A DNA stretch of 64,000 nt from Capniomyces stellatus (lineage: Eukaryota; Kickxellomycota; Harpellomycetes; Harpellales; Legeriomycetaceae), in assembly GCA_001661515.1 (NCBI GenBank), contig LUVW01000003.1, positions 625,554-689,553 on the forward strand, given 5' to 3'. Position 1 is the stretch's first letter. Each line of letters opens with the position of its first letter. The translations under genes were made by a program, and so were the position numbers. This document shows positions 20,679 through 33,829 of the stretch, piece by piece. The notes beneath the pieces are model-generated. The model did not search any database. It was not told the DNA's origin and worked only from the letters and a program-made list of their open reading frames with translations.

Positions 20679-23600
20679 ATGGCTTCAAGTACACAAAAGC
20701 CATTTGGGTTGAACAGTAATACCCAAGGACCGTTTGGTATAACAACATGTCCAAACCCAGAAGGCTGGGGGCCATTTGGGGGAGCAGGGCTGTTGGACTT
20801 TACGGTGTGTTTCGAGTATCTGTCGATGCTGTTGCCGGTTCAGTTTATTTTCATGATTATTGGGTACTATACAATCAAGAGGCTTGTTAAAAAAAAGTTC
20901 CTGAATTCCACTAGAAGCAGAGTCAAGTCAATGGCTAAAATTGTAATTTAACAAATTCCGTTTACTTTATTTCATTTTCTGAAAGAAAAAAAAAGATATA
21001 GCCAAGTGGGTTGGGTTAGTTACATTTGTGGTATGGCAGTGGTGATGTATTATGGACTAATTGTTGTGTAATTGTTGTGTGCGGAACATTTATAGGCGCT
21101 TATTTTGAAGCTGATTGCAATGAGCTTGTTCAAGGAAGTGCACTTTCTGAATAGAGGCAGTAATGGGTTGTCACTAGATGCGTTGGGGCTTATACAGCTG
21201 AGCGAGGTGGTTACGTTGTGTGTGATTTTAGCTGTCCAGGTGCTTAGTGATAAAAAAAGTAGATATGCATCAAAGGTTCTCCAGTTTTACTGGCTATTCA
21301 TGATAGTAGTTAGAGCAATTACAGTGCACACGATAATGAGGCAGGATGGATATGAGACAGAGGGATTTAAAATGGTGTTTTTGGTAACGGAGATACTGAT
21401 TCCAGGGGTGCTGATGCACTTGGAAATTTCAAAAACAATAAATGAGGGATATATTCAACTGGAGGATGACGAAGAGGATGCAGAGGAAGGTGTGGAAGAG
21501 GAGTTGAGTGAAAAGGTAGAGCCTAGCAAGGAGGAGAGCTCAAACATATTTTCGATGTTGACGTACTGGTGGATGAACGGGATGATCAAGTTGGGAAACA
21601 AAAAGGAGTTGAAGAGTGAGGATATGTATCAGTTGCCAACAGATTACCAGACAAGAATAACGTCAAGAAGGTTTTGGGGTCAATGGGAGTGGGAAAGAAG
21701 AGCGGGAAATGACTCGTTGCTAATGGCGTTGGTGAGGACGTATGGGATGAACTATGCGATTGCAGGGATTTTAAAGTGCTTTTTCGATATTCTGCAGTTT
21801 GTGCAGCCAATGATGTTGAAGCTGTTGATAGAGTTTGTGTCGTCGCAAGATGAGGAAAAGAAGATGCCATACTCGTATGGGTACTACTACACAGTTGTGA
21901 TGTTGGTTTCATCGGTGATGCAGACGTTTATTCTGCATCAGTACTTTAATCTGGCGATGTTGACGGGGGTTGGGATAAGGACGGGACTTGCAACGGCGAT
22001 TTACAAAAAGACATTGTTGATGTCGTCAAATGCGAGATCGCAATACACAACAGGAGATATTGTGAACAGGATGTCGGTAGATGCGCAAAAGATTTCGGAT
22101 AGCATGAGTTATGGCCACGTTCTTTGGTCGGCGCCGCTCCAGATAGTCATAGCGTTGTATCTGCTGTATAATGTTATTGGGTGGTCGACTTGGGCGGGAG
22201 TGATGATTATGATTGTTGCAATTCCACTGAATACCTGGATCACCAAGAAGCTGAGAGAGATCCAGAAAGTAAAAATGAGAAATAGGGACACGAGATTGAG
22301 GCTGGTTGAGGAGTCGTTGACGGGAGTTAAAATCATCAAGCTGTATGCCTGGGAAAACCAGTTTTTGGATAGAATCAGACAAGTAAGAAACGGACTGGAG
22401 ATAGTGACGCTGAAGGTGTTTGGGCTCAAATTGAGCTACTCAAACTTGATTGTGACGATTGGACCGTTTTTGGTGTCATTGACAACGTTTGCGGCGTACA
22501 TCTTGCTGGATGGTGAGTCGAGAGGACCATTGAACTCAAAGCTGATTTTCGTCTCTTTGTCGCTGCTGAACTTGTTGCGGTTCCCTTTGAACATGTTGCC
22601 AAGCGTGATTACCAGTCTTGCAGAGGCGAGTGTGGGGTTGAAGAGAATCAAGGATTACTTGGTATGCGAGGAGCTCAGTAATAAAGGGATCCAGCGACTG
22701 CAACACACCAGAGAAAATGGAAATGGAAATGGAAATGGCAATGGCAATGGCAATAGCAATGGAAATGGTAATAAGGGTGGAGATAAAAAGGAAAACCTGA
22801 TCAAAGTTAGTGATGGAGAGTTTTACTGGGACTCTGGATTGTGTTCAACAACCAAGCCAACACTTGGTAACGTAAACCTGCACGTGGAGAGCAACGAGCT
22901 GATGGCAATAGTGGGCCGGGTGGGGAGCGGGAAATCGTCGTTGGTATCAGCGATTCTTGGAGAAATGCACATGGAAAAGGGGAGTTTGATGACGAAAGGA
23001 TCGATTGCATACGCAGCACAGCAGCCGTGGATTATGAATGCAACGGTGCGGGAAAACATTCTGTTTGGGTTCAAGTACGACAAGGCATTTTACGAAAAGA
23101 CGATTTATGCGTGTGCGCTTGAGCCGGATATGGCAATGTTGGCAAACGGAGACATGACAGAGATAGGAGAAAGAGGGATAAACTTGTCAGGGGGACAGAA
23201 GGCGAGGCTTTCATTGGCCAGAGCAGTGTATGCCCGGGCAGACATTTACCTGTTTGACGATCCGCTGGCAGCGGTGGACTCGCACGTGGGAGAGCATTTG
23301 TTTGAGAATGTGATTGGACCAAACGGAATTCTGAAGAACAGGTGCAGAGTTTTGGTGACAAACGCGATCCCGTACCTCTCGAAATGCGACTCGGTTGCTC
23401 TGCTGAAGGATGGGGTGGTTGAGGAGATAGGAAAGTTTGAGGACCTGAACGGTAAGGGGGGATTGCTTACGGCGTTGGTCAGAGACTTTGGGAGGAGTGG
23501 GGGGAAGAGCGGACAAGAAACCTCTAAAGAAAGCTCGATTGCTGGGGCAGAATTGGGCAGCGAGGCGGGAGACTTGGAAAACGAAACTGATGCCAGTTCG

Positions 23601-25532
23601 GTTGAGTACGGCGATATGACGAATGTGGTTGGATCGGATTTGAAGCGGGTGTCAACATCAACGCTCCCAAGAGCAAGCATCAGGCCATACACCCACGCAT
23701 CAATATCCGCACTGAACGAGCCGGTGTCGGTGTTAGATGCTTTGGGTTCTGGGCAGCTGATAACAACTGAAGTGTCGGAAACAGGAAAGGTGAAGATGAG
23801 AATATACAAAGAGTACTTTAAGTCGTGTGGATTGGGATCGGTTATGCTGTTTTTGGCCTCGATTGTTTTGAACATTGGCGCGACAACCGGAAGTGTTGCT
23901 TGGTTGAAGCTTTGGTCTGATGATGCAAAGTCAGGCACGCCAAACAATGCCTACTACCTGACGGGATACGCGGCGTTTGGGTGTTTTATTAGTTTCTTTG
24001 TGGTTGTAAGAACGTATGTTTTGTGGGCTGGATGTGCTGTTAACAGCGCAAAAGTCAGTCACGAAAAGATGCTAACGTCGGTGTTTAACAGTCCAATGTC
24101 ATTTTTCGACACCACGCCGGTTGGCAGATTGATCAACAGGTTCAGCAAAGATCAAAACACAATTGACGAGGAATTGCCCAGCTCTATTATGGCGTGGCTG
24201 CAGGTCTTGCTGCAGATGTTGTTTAGCATGATTGCAATTATGATTTCGCTGCCCATGTTTCTGCTGATTTCGGTGCCCATGGCCGTCATCTACCTCCAGC
24301 TGCAGAACATCTACTTGCAAGTCAGCCGAGACTTGAAGAGACTCGACTCGGTTTCCAGGTCTCCCATCTACCAGCAGTTCCAAGAAACCCTTGACGGAAT
24401 TCCAACAATCAGAGCATACAAGCAGAACAGCAGGTTTATCTACGACAACATCACCAAGGTTGACACCAACCAAAAGGCTATTTACGCTTACCTGGGGCTA
24501 AACAGGTGGATTGCAATCAGACTTGAAATCATGTCTGCAATCATGATTTTCTTTATCGCCTTTCTCTGTGTCTACCTCAGCCAATCCGCGGAATCCATGG
24601 ATGCTTCAACCTTGGGGTTGTGTATAACCTATGCACTGAGCATTATCCAGTCGCTCAATTGGTGCATAAGAATGTACACCAAGGTTGAAACTGACATTGT
24701 GTCGCTTGAAAGAATGGACGAGTACTCTAACCTCCGCCCAGAAGCCCCCTACACAATACCCGACTCCAACCTCGACAAAAACTGGCCCCAACACGGCAAG
24801 GTTGAGTTTGTTGACTACAGCGTCAGGTACCGCGAAGAGCTCGACTGTGTTTTAAAGGACATCAATGCAACTATTAAGCAGAACGAAAAGGTTGGTGTTG
24901 TTGGCCGAACCGGTGCTGGAAAATCAAGTCTCACACTTGCCCTCTTCAGAATCATCGAAGCCAGCCAAGGTCGCATTTGCATTGATGATGTCGATATTTC
25001 CAAAATCGGACTCTACGACTTGAGGTCCAGAATCTCTATAATCCCCCAGGACCCCGTTCTGTTCTCCGGCTCAGTCAGGTTCAACCTTGACCCAAGCAGA
25101 GAGTCACCCAGCAGCTCCACAGCACACAGCGATGACTCTGACCTGTGGCGGGCATTGGAACTCGTCAACCTGAAACCGTACATCCAGTCGCTTGATGGTC
25201 AGCTAGATGCTGTTGTCCAGCAAGGTGGCTCAAACTTTAGCGTTGGCCAGAGACAACTGGTCTGTCTCGCAAGAGCTCTGGTCCGCAACTCCAAAATCAT
25301 TATTATGGATGAGGCTACTGCCGCAATTGACCCTGAAACCGACCACATCATCCAACAAACCATTCGCTCCCAGTTTAAAAACAACACCATCATCACTATT
25401 GCCCACAGACTCAACACCGTTATGGATTCCGACAGAATACTTGTTTTGTCTGATGGAAAAGTTGTCGAGTTTGACTCCCCTGCCGCCTTGCTTAGTGATC
25501 CAAACAGCGCCTTTTCTGGTTTTGTACATTAA
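20679..25532 (+). CDS. ABCC-type (MRP/Ycf1-like) ABC transporter
   Basis: Exons 20679-20942 and 21096-25532; the intron has donor GTAATT and acceptor TATAG, phase 0. The product is 1566 residues, full length for an ABCC protein with an N-terminal TMD0. Exon 1 carries the CFEYLSMLLP start of TMD0. Then come TMD1, NBD1 (Walker A VGRVGSGKSS at about 694, signature LSGGQKARLSLARAVY at about 785, Walker B IYLFDDPLAAVD), TMD2 and NBD2 (Walker A VGRTGAGKSS at about 1357, degenerate signature FSVGQRQLVCLARALVR at about 1469, IIIMDEATAAID). The uneven signatures are typical of ABCC. Yeast relatives pump glutathione conjugates, bilirubin or metal complexes into the vacuole; the substrate here is unknown. 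A Gly-Asn repeat before NBD1 (22716-22770) comes from a GGAAAT-type microsatellite. Confidence 0.95.
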
Positions 25533-25860
25533 GAACAAATAACCAACTCTCCCCCCTCTTTTTATTTACTGTAATAGTCTTTTTTTATTTTAACTTGACT
25601 ATTACATCTCTATGTTTTATTATTTTAGTCTTCGTTATATCATTAGGTATTAACATATAGCGTTTTATATAAAGTTTATTAATAAATATCGCAAAGTATT
25701 AACATCAAGTTAAATAGCTTTATCACTTGATACGTCTTAAAGCCAGAACAAACAAAAATGGGAGAGAAAGGAGGGGGAGGGAAATTAAACAAGAAAAAAG
25801 TATTAAGAAAGAAAGGGTGGAGGAAAGAAAAATAGGAAATAAAGAAAGGGAAAAAAAAAA
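25533..25860. other. tail-to-tail spacer between ABC transporter and SIT4
   Basis: A 328-base AT-rich region with a purine-rich stretch at 25745-25860. It should hold both poly-A signals. No gene. Confidence 0.6.
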
Positions 25861-27045
25861 TCAAATAAAGTACTGTCCTCCTGCACCACCCAATCCACTA
25901 CCAGCGACTCTAGTGGGGAAAGTCTGGTCTTTGTCAGGCACAGCCTGGAAAATCTGAAAACTATCGTCGTTAACATTGCCAGCACCTCCCTGCTCAACCT
26001 TCATAATACTGGCAACATTCCCGCACCGGTAGCAGTAGTTTGGCGCTGACCAAACTGTCACCAAATTATTCGACCTAAACATAAACCGGTAGCCCTCTTG
26101 AACCAACTGATGTGCTCTTGCTATCAACGTCAAATTGTTCACATAATTAAACTCATCCGTCACCTTTGCCCCAAACAACCAACCTGCCCCCCGTGGCGAT
26201 ACTGCCCACCCCTCGATTTCCTCTGGATCAGACCACATCAAATCACAAAACGGTCCCTCATGCGGAATCTCTAAACACCGCTGAATCGTCCTCATTTGGT
26301 CCAACGTCCGTAAATCTGGTGATAACCCCCCATGCACACACAAAATCTGGCCATCTATTACCGCTGCCAACGTCAAATAATCAAAAACCTGGCAACAATA
26401 CCTCCACACATTCACGTTCCCATACTTTACTTGGCACTCGTCTATTATTATTATTATTATTGTTTTTTTACTCAATCTTAGTCATTCCCTCTGCTAATTC
26501 GTTTTAGCAATACCTTCTAGTATATATTTCCATGTCTTCGCTATTCGTCTTACCATAAAACCCGTATACTTGTGTAATTTGCCGACTCTCGTGATTTCCT
26601 CTTAACAGCGTAATCTTCTCAGGGTACTTTGCCTTCAAACACATCAGCAGCGTAAATGTTTCTAAACTATAGTACCCTCTATCAACAAAATCTCCCATAA
26701 ATATATAATTTGTGTCTGACACTTGCCCCCCTACTCTAAACAACTTTAGTAAATCCCAAAACTGCCCATGTATATCTCCACAAACCGTCACCGGTGAGCA
26801 TACCGGCTGTACATTTGATTCTTCCATCAACAGTTCTTTTACCTATTTTAAATTCATATTCAATTATTACCACTGCCACTGCCACTACCATTCTTTCATC
26901 CATACACACACGTGCATATTTATTTTACTATTCTGTTCTTTCGGATTCTTACATTCTCACATAATCTTTTCATTTGCCTTTCTGTCAAGAATTTGCATTT
27001 TTGCACTGTTTCCAGCCATTCATCTGGCCCGCCTAGATCGCTCAT
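25861..27045 (-). CDS. SIT4: SIT4/PP6-type Ser/Thr protein phosphatase catalytic subunit
   Basis: Three exons: complement(26953..27045), complement(26554..26842), complement(25861..26441); GT-AG introns in phases 0 and 1. The product is 320 residues. The start, [20 protein letters not shown], then [14 protein letters not shown], matches the Sit4 N-terminus closely. Metal and active-site motifs are all present: GDIHG (53-57), GDFVDRG (81-87), GNHES (113-117), the HGGLSP loop, and [14 protein letters not shown]6/Sit4 with SAPS subunits controls G1 progression, TOR signalling and trafficking in the cytosol. An AT-rich ATT run sits in intron 2. The last three residues are YFI, where the family usually has YFL. 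The first exon is only 31 codons. Confidence 0.95.
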
Positions 27046-30000
27046 TTTTTATCAACAGTCAACCCTTTCTACCTTTCTTTTTGTTTTCACGATTGTTTAC
27101 TTTTGCCTAGTATACGACAAGTCTCGGGTACTTTACTCTATTATACACAGCTATTCGGCCAATAAATTGCTTTTCCCTAATTGCTTTCTTTCCTTAATCC
27201 AAATCCCAGCAGTTTCTAGAATTAACTAGCTGCGTATTTCCAATTTACCTACTCGTTTGCTATCAATGCCTTCGTTCTCTACTCTTTTCGCGTTATTCTC
27301 TTGATTTTGGATCTGGTCTATTTTACTCACGTTTTATCCTTATTTTCTTTTATACATGCAGAAAAAGGTTCCTTTTTTTAAAAGCTCAATTCTGATTATG
27401 TATTATTTCTTGTCCTCCCCTAGCTTTACACGGATATCCGTTTTCCAAATAGCGTTATTTATGAATACCGTCACTACAAACGTGCCTCTTTTAAAACAAA
27501 GAATAATTTCAATCTATTGTTTTTCTTGATGATCAATGTTGTTGCGCAGTTTCATTCTTACAATCGGCTAATCTAGCTTCAATACATTTCGTTTTTTTAC
27601 CTTGCCTCTTTGTTGTTTTCGACTCTAGCTTTACATCGAAACTTTAATTTATAAAAATATTTTACTTTCGCCTTACTTTCCTGTTAGTCATCTACAATTA
27701 CTAATATGCATACATTTTACTCTTGTTATTCCCAATTCCATTAGCTTCATTTCTACCAAATCTGCCCTAATAAACTATCTTGTAGTTTATTTAAAACAGC
27801 CAACCATCCAATAAAAATTCAACTCTTAATTTTACTAAGGCTATAATCCGAGCTTTCAATCCTCACCTACTACCAATAATAAAATAAAACAACACACAGC
27901 AAGAAAAACTCAAACTTAAACTCTCTTCGAAACTAAATATTTTCACAACACAAAAAGACACAAGCATACTTTTTGTTCATATAACGCTATCACATTCCCC
28001 ATATTGCTTAGCATAGACGTTTATCATACATAACCAAACACATTTGAATTTTAGCGATTCAATGTTATTTTTGACTGGACGGTTCGATACTGGTCTTGTT
28101 TATAACTCTAGATAATAAACCTCGCTTCTTCTTTTCTTTTTAAAATGAGGACTACTAGATAAATGCCATCGAACCTTTCATGAGTTAATTGTGCTACCAA
28201 ACTGTTTATGTTTTCCTGCTAGTCATTAAACCAAAGACAATGCACATCTTACTCACATTGGCGAAACATACTCATCGCTTGCCTGTACCACCACCTCCAT
28301 CTCTTAGTCATTTAAGCCTTAACACCCCCCCCACCCATCTTTGGACTTATTGTATTTCTTTTGATATATCTAAAGCTGTATTGATACTTTTTTAAAAATG
28401 ACGTCAAATAAATGTCACACATAGCGTTACGACTATATATAGATACGTTGTATACATAGCCGTCGATATACAATATGTAGAACCCGCTACTTTTACCATC
28501 ATGCTTTATTATCAACTCCTTTATTACTATATTGTTGATGATTTCTTTGATAATATTGTTTAGTAATACACAAGCTCTTATTTAGTTAAACGGTTGAGCT
28601 GTATCTTTATTTCTAAATATCACATGAATAAACCGTGTTCTATTCATCTTAATGCCCATGAATAGTTAGCCCAGACTCTCAAGAACAAAACATAAAGATG
28701 TTTGCCGTACAAAACTATTTCAATATTCGCCGTTTGAGCAACGTCCATCCGTTTTCATTATATATTTTTTTAAAAAAAGTATTGTATTGTGAACTAAACA
28801 GGGTTGCTGGGAAATAATATGATCTATTCTTGAATCACCGAGTCTTTAAGCATCACATTACCATAATGGAATGGCGGCGTAGCATTGAATTCGTTTGTGG
28901 TCTTGTCTAAACGGTTTCAAGGCAGTGACACAAACAAACGATTATGGCTGACCATTGGGTTATACACAAGACTTGAGTTCTAATGTTAATATATGGAGAA
29001 GGTAGGGAGTTGTTTAAAGCAAATTGGCTTACTTGACTAGAAAATTTTGGCACTTAAAATGGATCCAACAACACTTTATCACGCACTTCAATTTAAAGGG
29101 AAACATACATTGATGGTCAATCATGGGGCGCGTGACTAATTTTCGACAGCATCGATAATAGCAAAACTTGTAATTCTGAAGTCACTTTATCAATTGTGAC
29201 TGCAGTAATGCATCAGATAACGCAGCAGCTTTTGAGTTGGCACGGTATTTGTGGAATGTGATTGGAATAATAATATATGTATATGTATAATGACCAGTTT
29301 TTATTTCAAATATACCATAACATGAAGAGTCGACTAGAAAGTACTGATGCGGTTAGCTTTTTTTCTCTTTTTTCCCACTATTTATTTGTATTCTTATATT
29401 GAAATAAATGGACGACGATTGAAGCAATGCAAGAGTAAAAGTTTACGCAAATAAAAAATTCGCAGTAAATTACAGCATAAGCGCTTTTCGAGACAATTGG
29501 CCTTGGTCAGTATGTAACGAATAAAAAGATAAAATTAAATTGAAATAAGGAGAAGGAGGTGATGACAGGAGGTGTGTGGTGTGATCTTGGAACTCGGTCT
29601 AAATTGGAATAAGCTTGGTTCTAACAACAATAGATTGTGTTTTCCCAGCCTAGTTCCTTCCTTATTGTTTTCATCGGGCTTAAAGGTGCATAATCAGAGC
29701 ACGCTTTGTATTGACTTTTGTATTAGCAACGCACCCCTTTTTTGAATTCAAGTTCAAATTGAGCAGAGCTTGAGAATGGTTTAGTTGCTGATTTATTTTT
29801 GAAGAAGCTAATATGGCAAAAAGAGTTGGGGACTAACAATGCAGCACTGAAAAAAAAACATTGCAGTATTTCAAGCTTTATTACCAATAGGATTTAAACA
29901 ATTACCGAACATATTTAAAAAAAAGTAAAAAAAAAATTGCAATTAAAAGCGTTTAGCGAAAAGGCGAAATAACAAGTAAATAAAAAAAAGATAGATACCA

Positions 30001-30334
30001 AATCAGGCTTAATTCGGCTTTATTTGTTTGAAATTATACACATTCGAGTACTTTTTAACAAAGTATTTGAAATAAGGCAATTACTTTTTTTTTCTTTCTT
30101 ATATATTGGAAACAAATGATTTTTTTAGTTAAAAAAATGATTAGATGGGAAATAGGATTTCTTTTAAAAAGTAGATATTGCAAATGATATGGCATGTAAT
30201 TTTATATTGCCCAAGGTAAAAAAATTCCAAAACTTTTAACAAAATCTTTGCCTTTTTTTTAATAAAAAGATACAAAGACTGTACCAAGAAACGGCTAACA
30301 CGTACATACACGCACACTCAAAGGCAATTACTCC
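27046..30334. other. 3.3-kb gene-free region
   Basis: The largest gap in the window. The SIT4 promoter is at the left and the zinc transporter promoter at the right. Around 27356-27585 two short frames (57 and about 50 codons) are open with fair composition, for example RFPNSVIYEYRHYKRAS, but neither has a family match I recognise. The rest is AT-rich with scattered homopolymers and a T/A tract at 28765-28778. Confidence 0.5.
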
Positions 30335-32637
30335 ATGGAAAGTGCAATTATTCCAAGCCAAGAGGCAAACGATTTTGAAATATGGATGTACATTTCCATG
30401 TCTATTATAGCTACCGGGCTTGGTGGTAAGTTGGATAATTTCTTTATCTTGGCCGGTTGTCAGAAAGCTCTGTGTCCTTATCCTTTCTGCCTCATACGAT
30501 ACTAGCTTGCGTTATGAAATGTGCTTTTGGTCAACAAGACAGCACAACATATTGGCGATTTTATTACTGAATGCAATTAGACTGAATTGGAATAAAAACC
30601 GGCTTGCTTTTTATTAATTCTGGAGAGAAGGGGGGGAAGGGGGGGGGGAGTACTTTTTGATAAAACTAACAAATTTGTTTGATTGCATGCACTTTACAAA
30701 GCCTCGGTTCTGTACATTGATAATTTCCTACACTTTCTTGGAATCCCGCGGACATTTAGTCTACTAAAGTCAAACACGTTCCTATCAAGCACATTATCTT
30801 GTGCGGCAGGGATAATGGTATGTGTACAAGGATCAATAGGTGTATATATTCTATAATCGGTACAATGTTTTGGTTTGTAACAATTAGCAGTTGAAGTTAA
30901 AGAAAGAAAGAAAGTAAAAAGTAAAGTTTCAAGACTTCAATGGGAGATATTAACAATAGGTTGTTATACGTTTCAAATTAGATTTACACAGCCCTTGGAG
31001 TGCTGGTGTTTGAATCCAAAGACCATTTTTCTGAGGTTAAGGACATTGAGGTTATTGCAACACACCCATATATATTTGCAATAGCATCGACAATTGTCGG
31101 GGCATTTTTAAACGATATTTTGTCAACGGTAATAACATATTGCATTCCACCCAACCCTGAAAGCGACTTGCATTTTTGCGCGCACGGAAACCTACACTCT
31201 AGCTCAATGCAAAGCATCCGAGCAAATGACACAGAGTATGATCAAACACATGTGGATCCACATGGACATGGACATGGCCATAACCACGACCATAGCCACG
31301 ACCATGATCATGGTCACAAAGGTAATGATGTGCATGGAGGTGGTAATGATATGATTCATAAACATAGCCACGAGGGTATGCATAGTTCCGGACCAATAAG
31401 CCTTGCAAAACAAGCTCACAGAAACAACCCAAGTACTGGCGCAGGCGAACCCGTGAGCTATAATATCAATAAACACACGTATGATGCACAGGTCTCCAGG
31501 CAGACAAAGATACCAGATCAACAATCAATTACAAATAACCACTACAACAAAGCCAACGGGCATACTGAGACTTCGCAACTGCTGAAGATTAAAACCTCAG
31601 CTGATATTGTTCCAAGCGAAGAAGTTGGCTGCCCAATTGTGGCCAAGCTAGAGAATGTAGGAAAAAACGAAGCGTTGCAAACTAAGGAGCAGGCAAAGTT
31701 GCCTGGTGGCGATAACAAAGCCTCACAGATTATGAACACGTTTATCCGCGATAAAAAAGTTGGAACCAGAATAAACTCATTGATAGGGATAAACAGCCTA
31801 GCGGCCGACCCCTGCAACAGCTGCAGCAGCGATGAAGATCACAGCGAAGATGAAGAGGTTGAGCTTGGTGGTGGCGAGCAACATGTCAGCCGAAACGAAA
31901 GCTTTTTAAGCTCGGTAGACTTGGAAAACACCCAAAGACCCAGCCACTCAACATACGTATTAATAGACACCGACAACCAAAACAAAGCGCCAGTTGACAA
32001 CCTCCACTCTCACAGTAGCAGAATTGATGTTTTTAGCAGCAACTCGTACTCCACTTTGCCTATACCGCCTCAATCCGACCCAGTTCAGAATTCTACCACT
32101 GCCCAGGAACCAACCAGCGTGAAAACATCGCTCTATTTGGTAGGCATAAAGACATCCATTGCTGTGGCTATTCACAAGTTTCCTGATGGCCTGCTGCTAT
32201 ACATGTCTGGCCACTCTTCGTCACGGCTTGGTGCGTGGGTGGCTTTGTCGCTGTTTATACACAATTTCCCTGAAGGTCTGATGCTTGCGCTGCCCTTATA
32301 CCTGGCTACAAAATCCAGATTCAAAACTTTTATTATTGCTTTGGTGATGGGGATTGTTCCCCCGGTTTTGGGCGCTTTGTTTGGCGCTTTTATAGTCAAA
32401 TCTGTCCGCAGCGACACTCCTCCAACTGCTGCTGCCGATTTGCCCACCAACACCAATTTGAAGAATCTAGTGTTTGGCTTGACTTTTGGTATCACTGCTG
32501 GAATGATGTTTATGGTTTCTGTCACAGGAATGCTGCCTACTGCTAGGATGTACGACCCTAGCGGCAAGATATCCTCAGCCTGCTTTGTTATTTCCATATT
32601 GACATCCTTTATTTTCACCAATTATGTCTTTATTTGA
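30335..32637 (+). CDS. ZIP-family zinc transporter, ZRT3-like
   Basis: Exons 30335-30425, 30702-30817 and 30982-32637; GT-AG introns in phases 1 and 0, with an ACTAAC branch site before exon 2. The product is 620 residues. Helix 1 follows MESAIIPSQE; helix 2 spans the CAAGIM motif and helix 3 lies just after. A long cytosolic loop (about residues 155-450) holds a dense His/Asp/Gly stretch (158-205, HGHGHGHNHDHSHDHDHGH type). The metal-binding helices carry HKFPDG (from 467) and HNFPEG (from 496), the ZIP signature. Yeast Zrt3 exports zinc from the vacuole to the cytosol; the His-rich loop is the usual metal-sensing or binding element. Assignment to the Zrt3 branch rests on the long loop and the H.FPDG pattern. 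Confidence 0.9.
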
Positions 32638-32858
32638 CGGCTCTGGTCTTTCAATCACCCATAATACATTTATCTATAGACATTTCTTGTGTTATCTTTG
32701 CTAACTTTTTCTTCTTCCAACAATAGAATTGTTAATACATATTTTTCCATATAAACAAAACCATCGCAAAAAATGTATAACACTAAATGTTACCGCATAT
32801 GCTACACGCCTTGGTCTTTACACACTCCAATGCTGACCAAACCAGTCCCTCCCAGTAG

Positions 32859-32889
<31 letters not shown>

Positions 32890-33829
32890 TGTATAGCAAG
32901 CTTTCTTGTTTGCCAAACCCATTTACCTGGCATGTGCAGTATCTGGCGAGTGTTAAAACATATCGGGTCGCCATCTCTCCCCTCTTTTTTGATTTTTTTT
33001 TTGATTTCACATCTAAACGGGGGAAACTTAATTAGCCCGGATTATTAAAGCAAATTAACGTGAGTACAAATTACACATTAAAGTTAAAAAGTGCTACAAT
33101 TGTGGGCAAATAAAAGCACCTTGTTTCATATTTCCAAGGCTCCAAAGTTTAATGTTTATTTATCGCTTTTCACTAGTTTAAACGTTGCTACTAAAAGCAC
33201 AAGGCCAAAAAGAAAAAGAAAAAGAAAAATAAAAAAAACAAAAAGAAAACAAGAAAAAGAAAACAAGAAAAAGAAAAAAGCAGTCCTCAAACTCACCAAA
33301 GTTACCAACAGTCTTAATTTGTAACATGAAAGGCCCACACAAATCGGATGTTCAAGCTTAAACTTAATTAACTTTTTTTTTTTTCAGGCCAAATACGATC
33401 AAGTTGGAGAATTTGTTGATCTTTTATTTGCTTTTGGTACTTTTAACCAGATGTCAAAGTATTTGATTTAATTTGTCACTTGTCTTGTTATTAATATTTT
33501 GTAATCGAAATCAAAAAAGCAAAAAAAAAAAAAGAAACAAAAAAAGGAAAAAGTAAGGCTAAATAAAATAAACGACTAAACAAATAATAAATAAATAACA
33601 AATAGATAGTAAACAAAACTCGAAAAGTATAAATTGGAGATTTTACGGGGAAGGAATATGTAACTGTGTTTCTTTTGCTTCCTTTAGAACGTTTAGCAAC
33701 ATTTATTTTTATAGATTCGTGTACTAAAACAATATATCAAACTAATCGCTAGTATTTACCAATAGCTAGAATACACACCGCATTACAAAGTGTGATTAAG
33801 AGAAGAATACAAAGAAAAAGTAGTAAAAA
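32638..33829. other. gene-free spacer with CTTT and AAAAAG microsatellites
   Basis: Contains eight CTTT units at about 32861-32892 and an AAAAAG-like purine run at about 33199-33283. Small ORFs here are products of these repeats. Confidence 0.65.
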
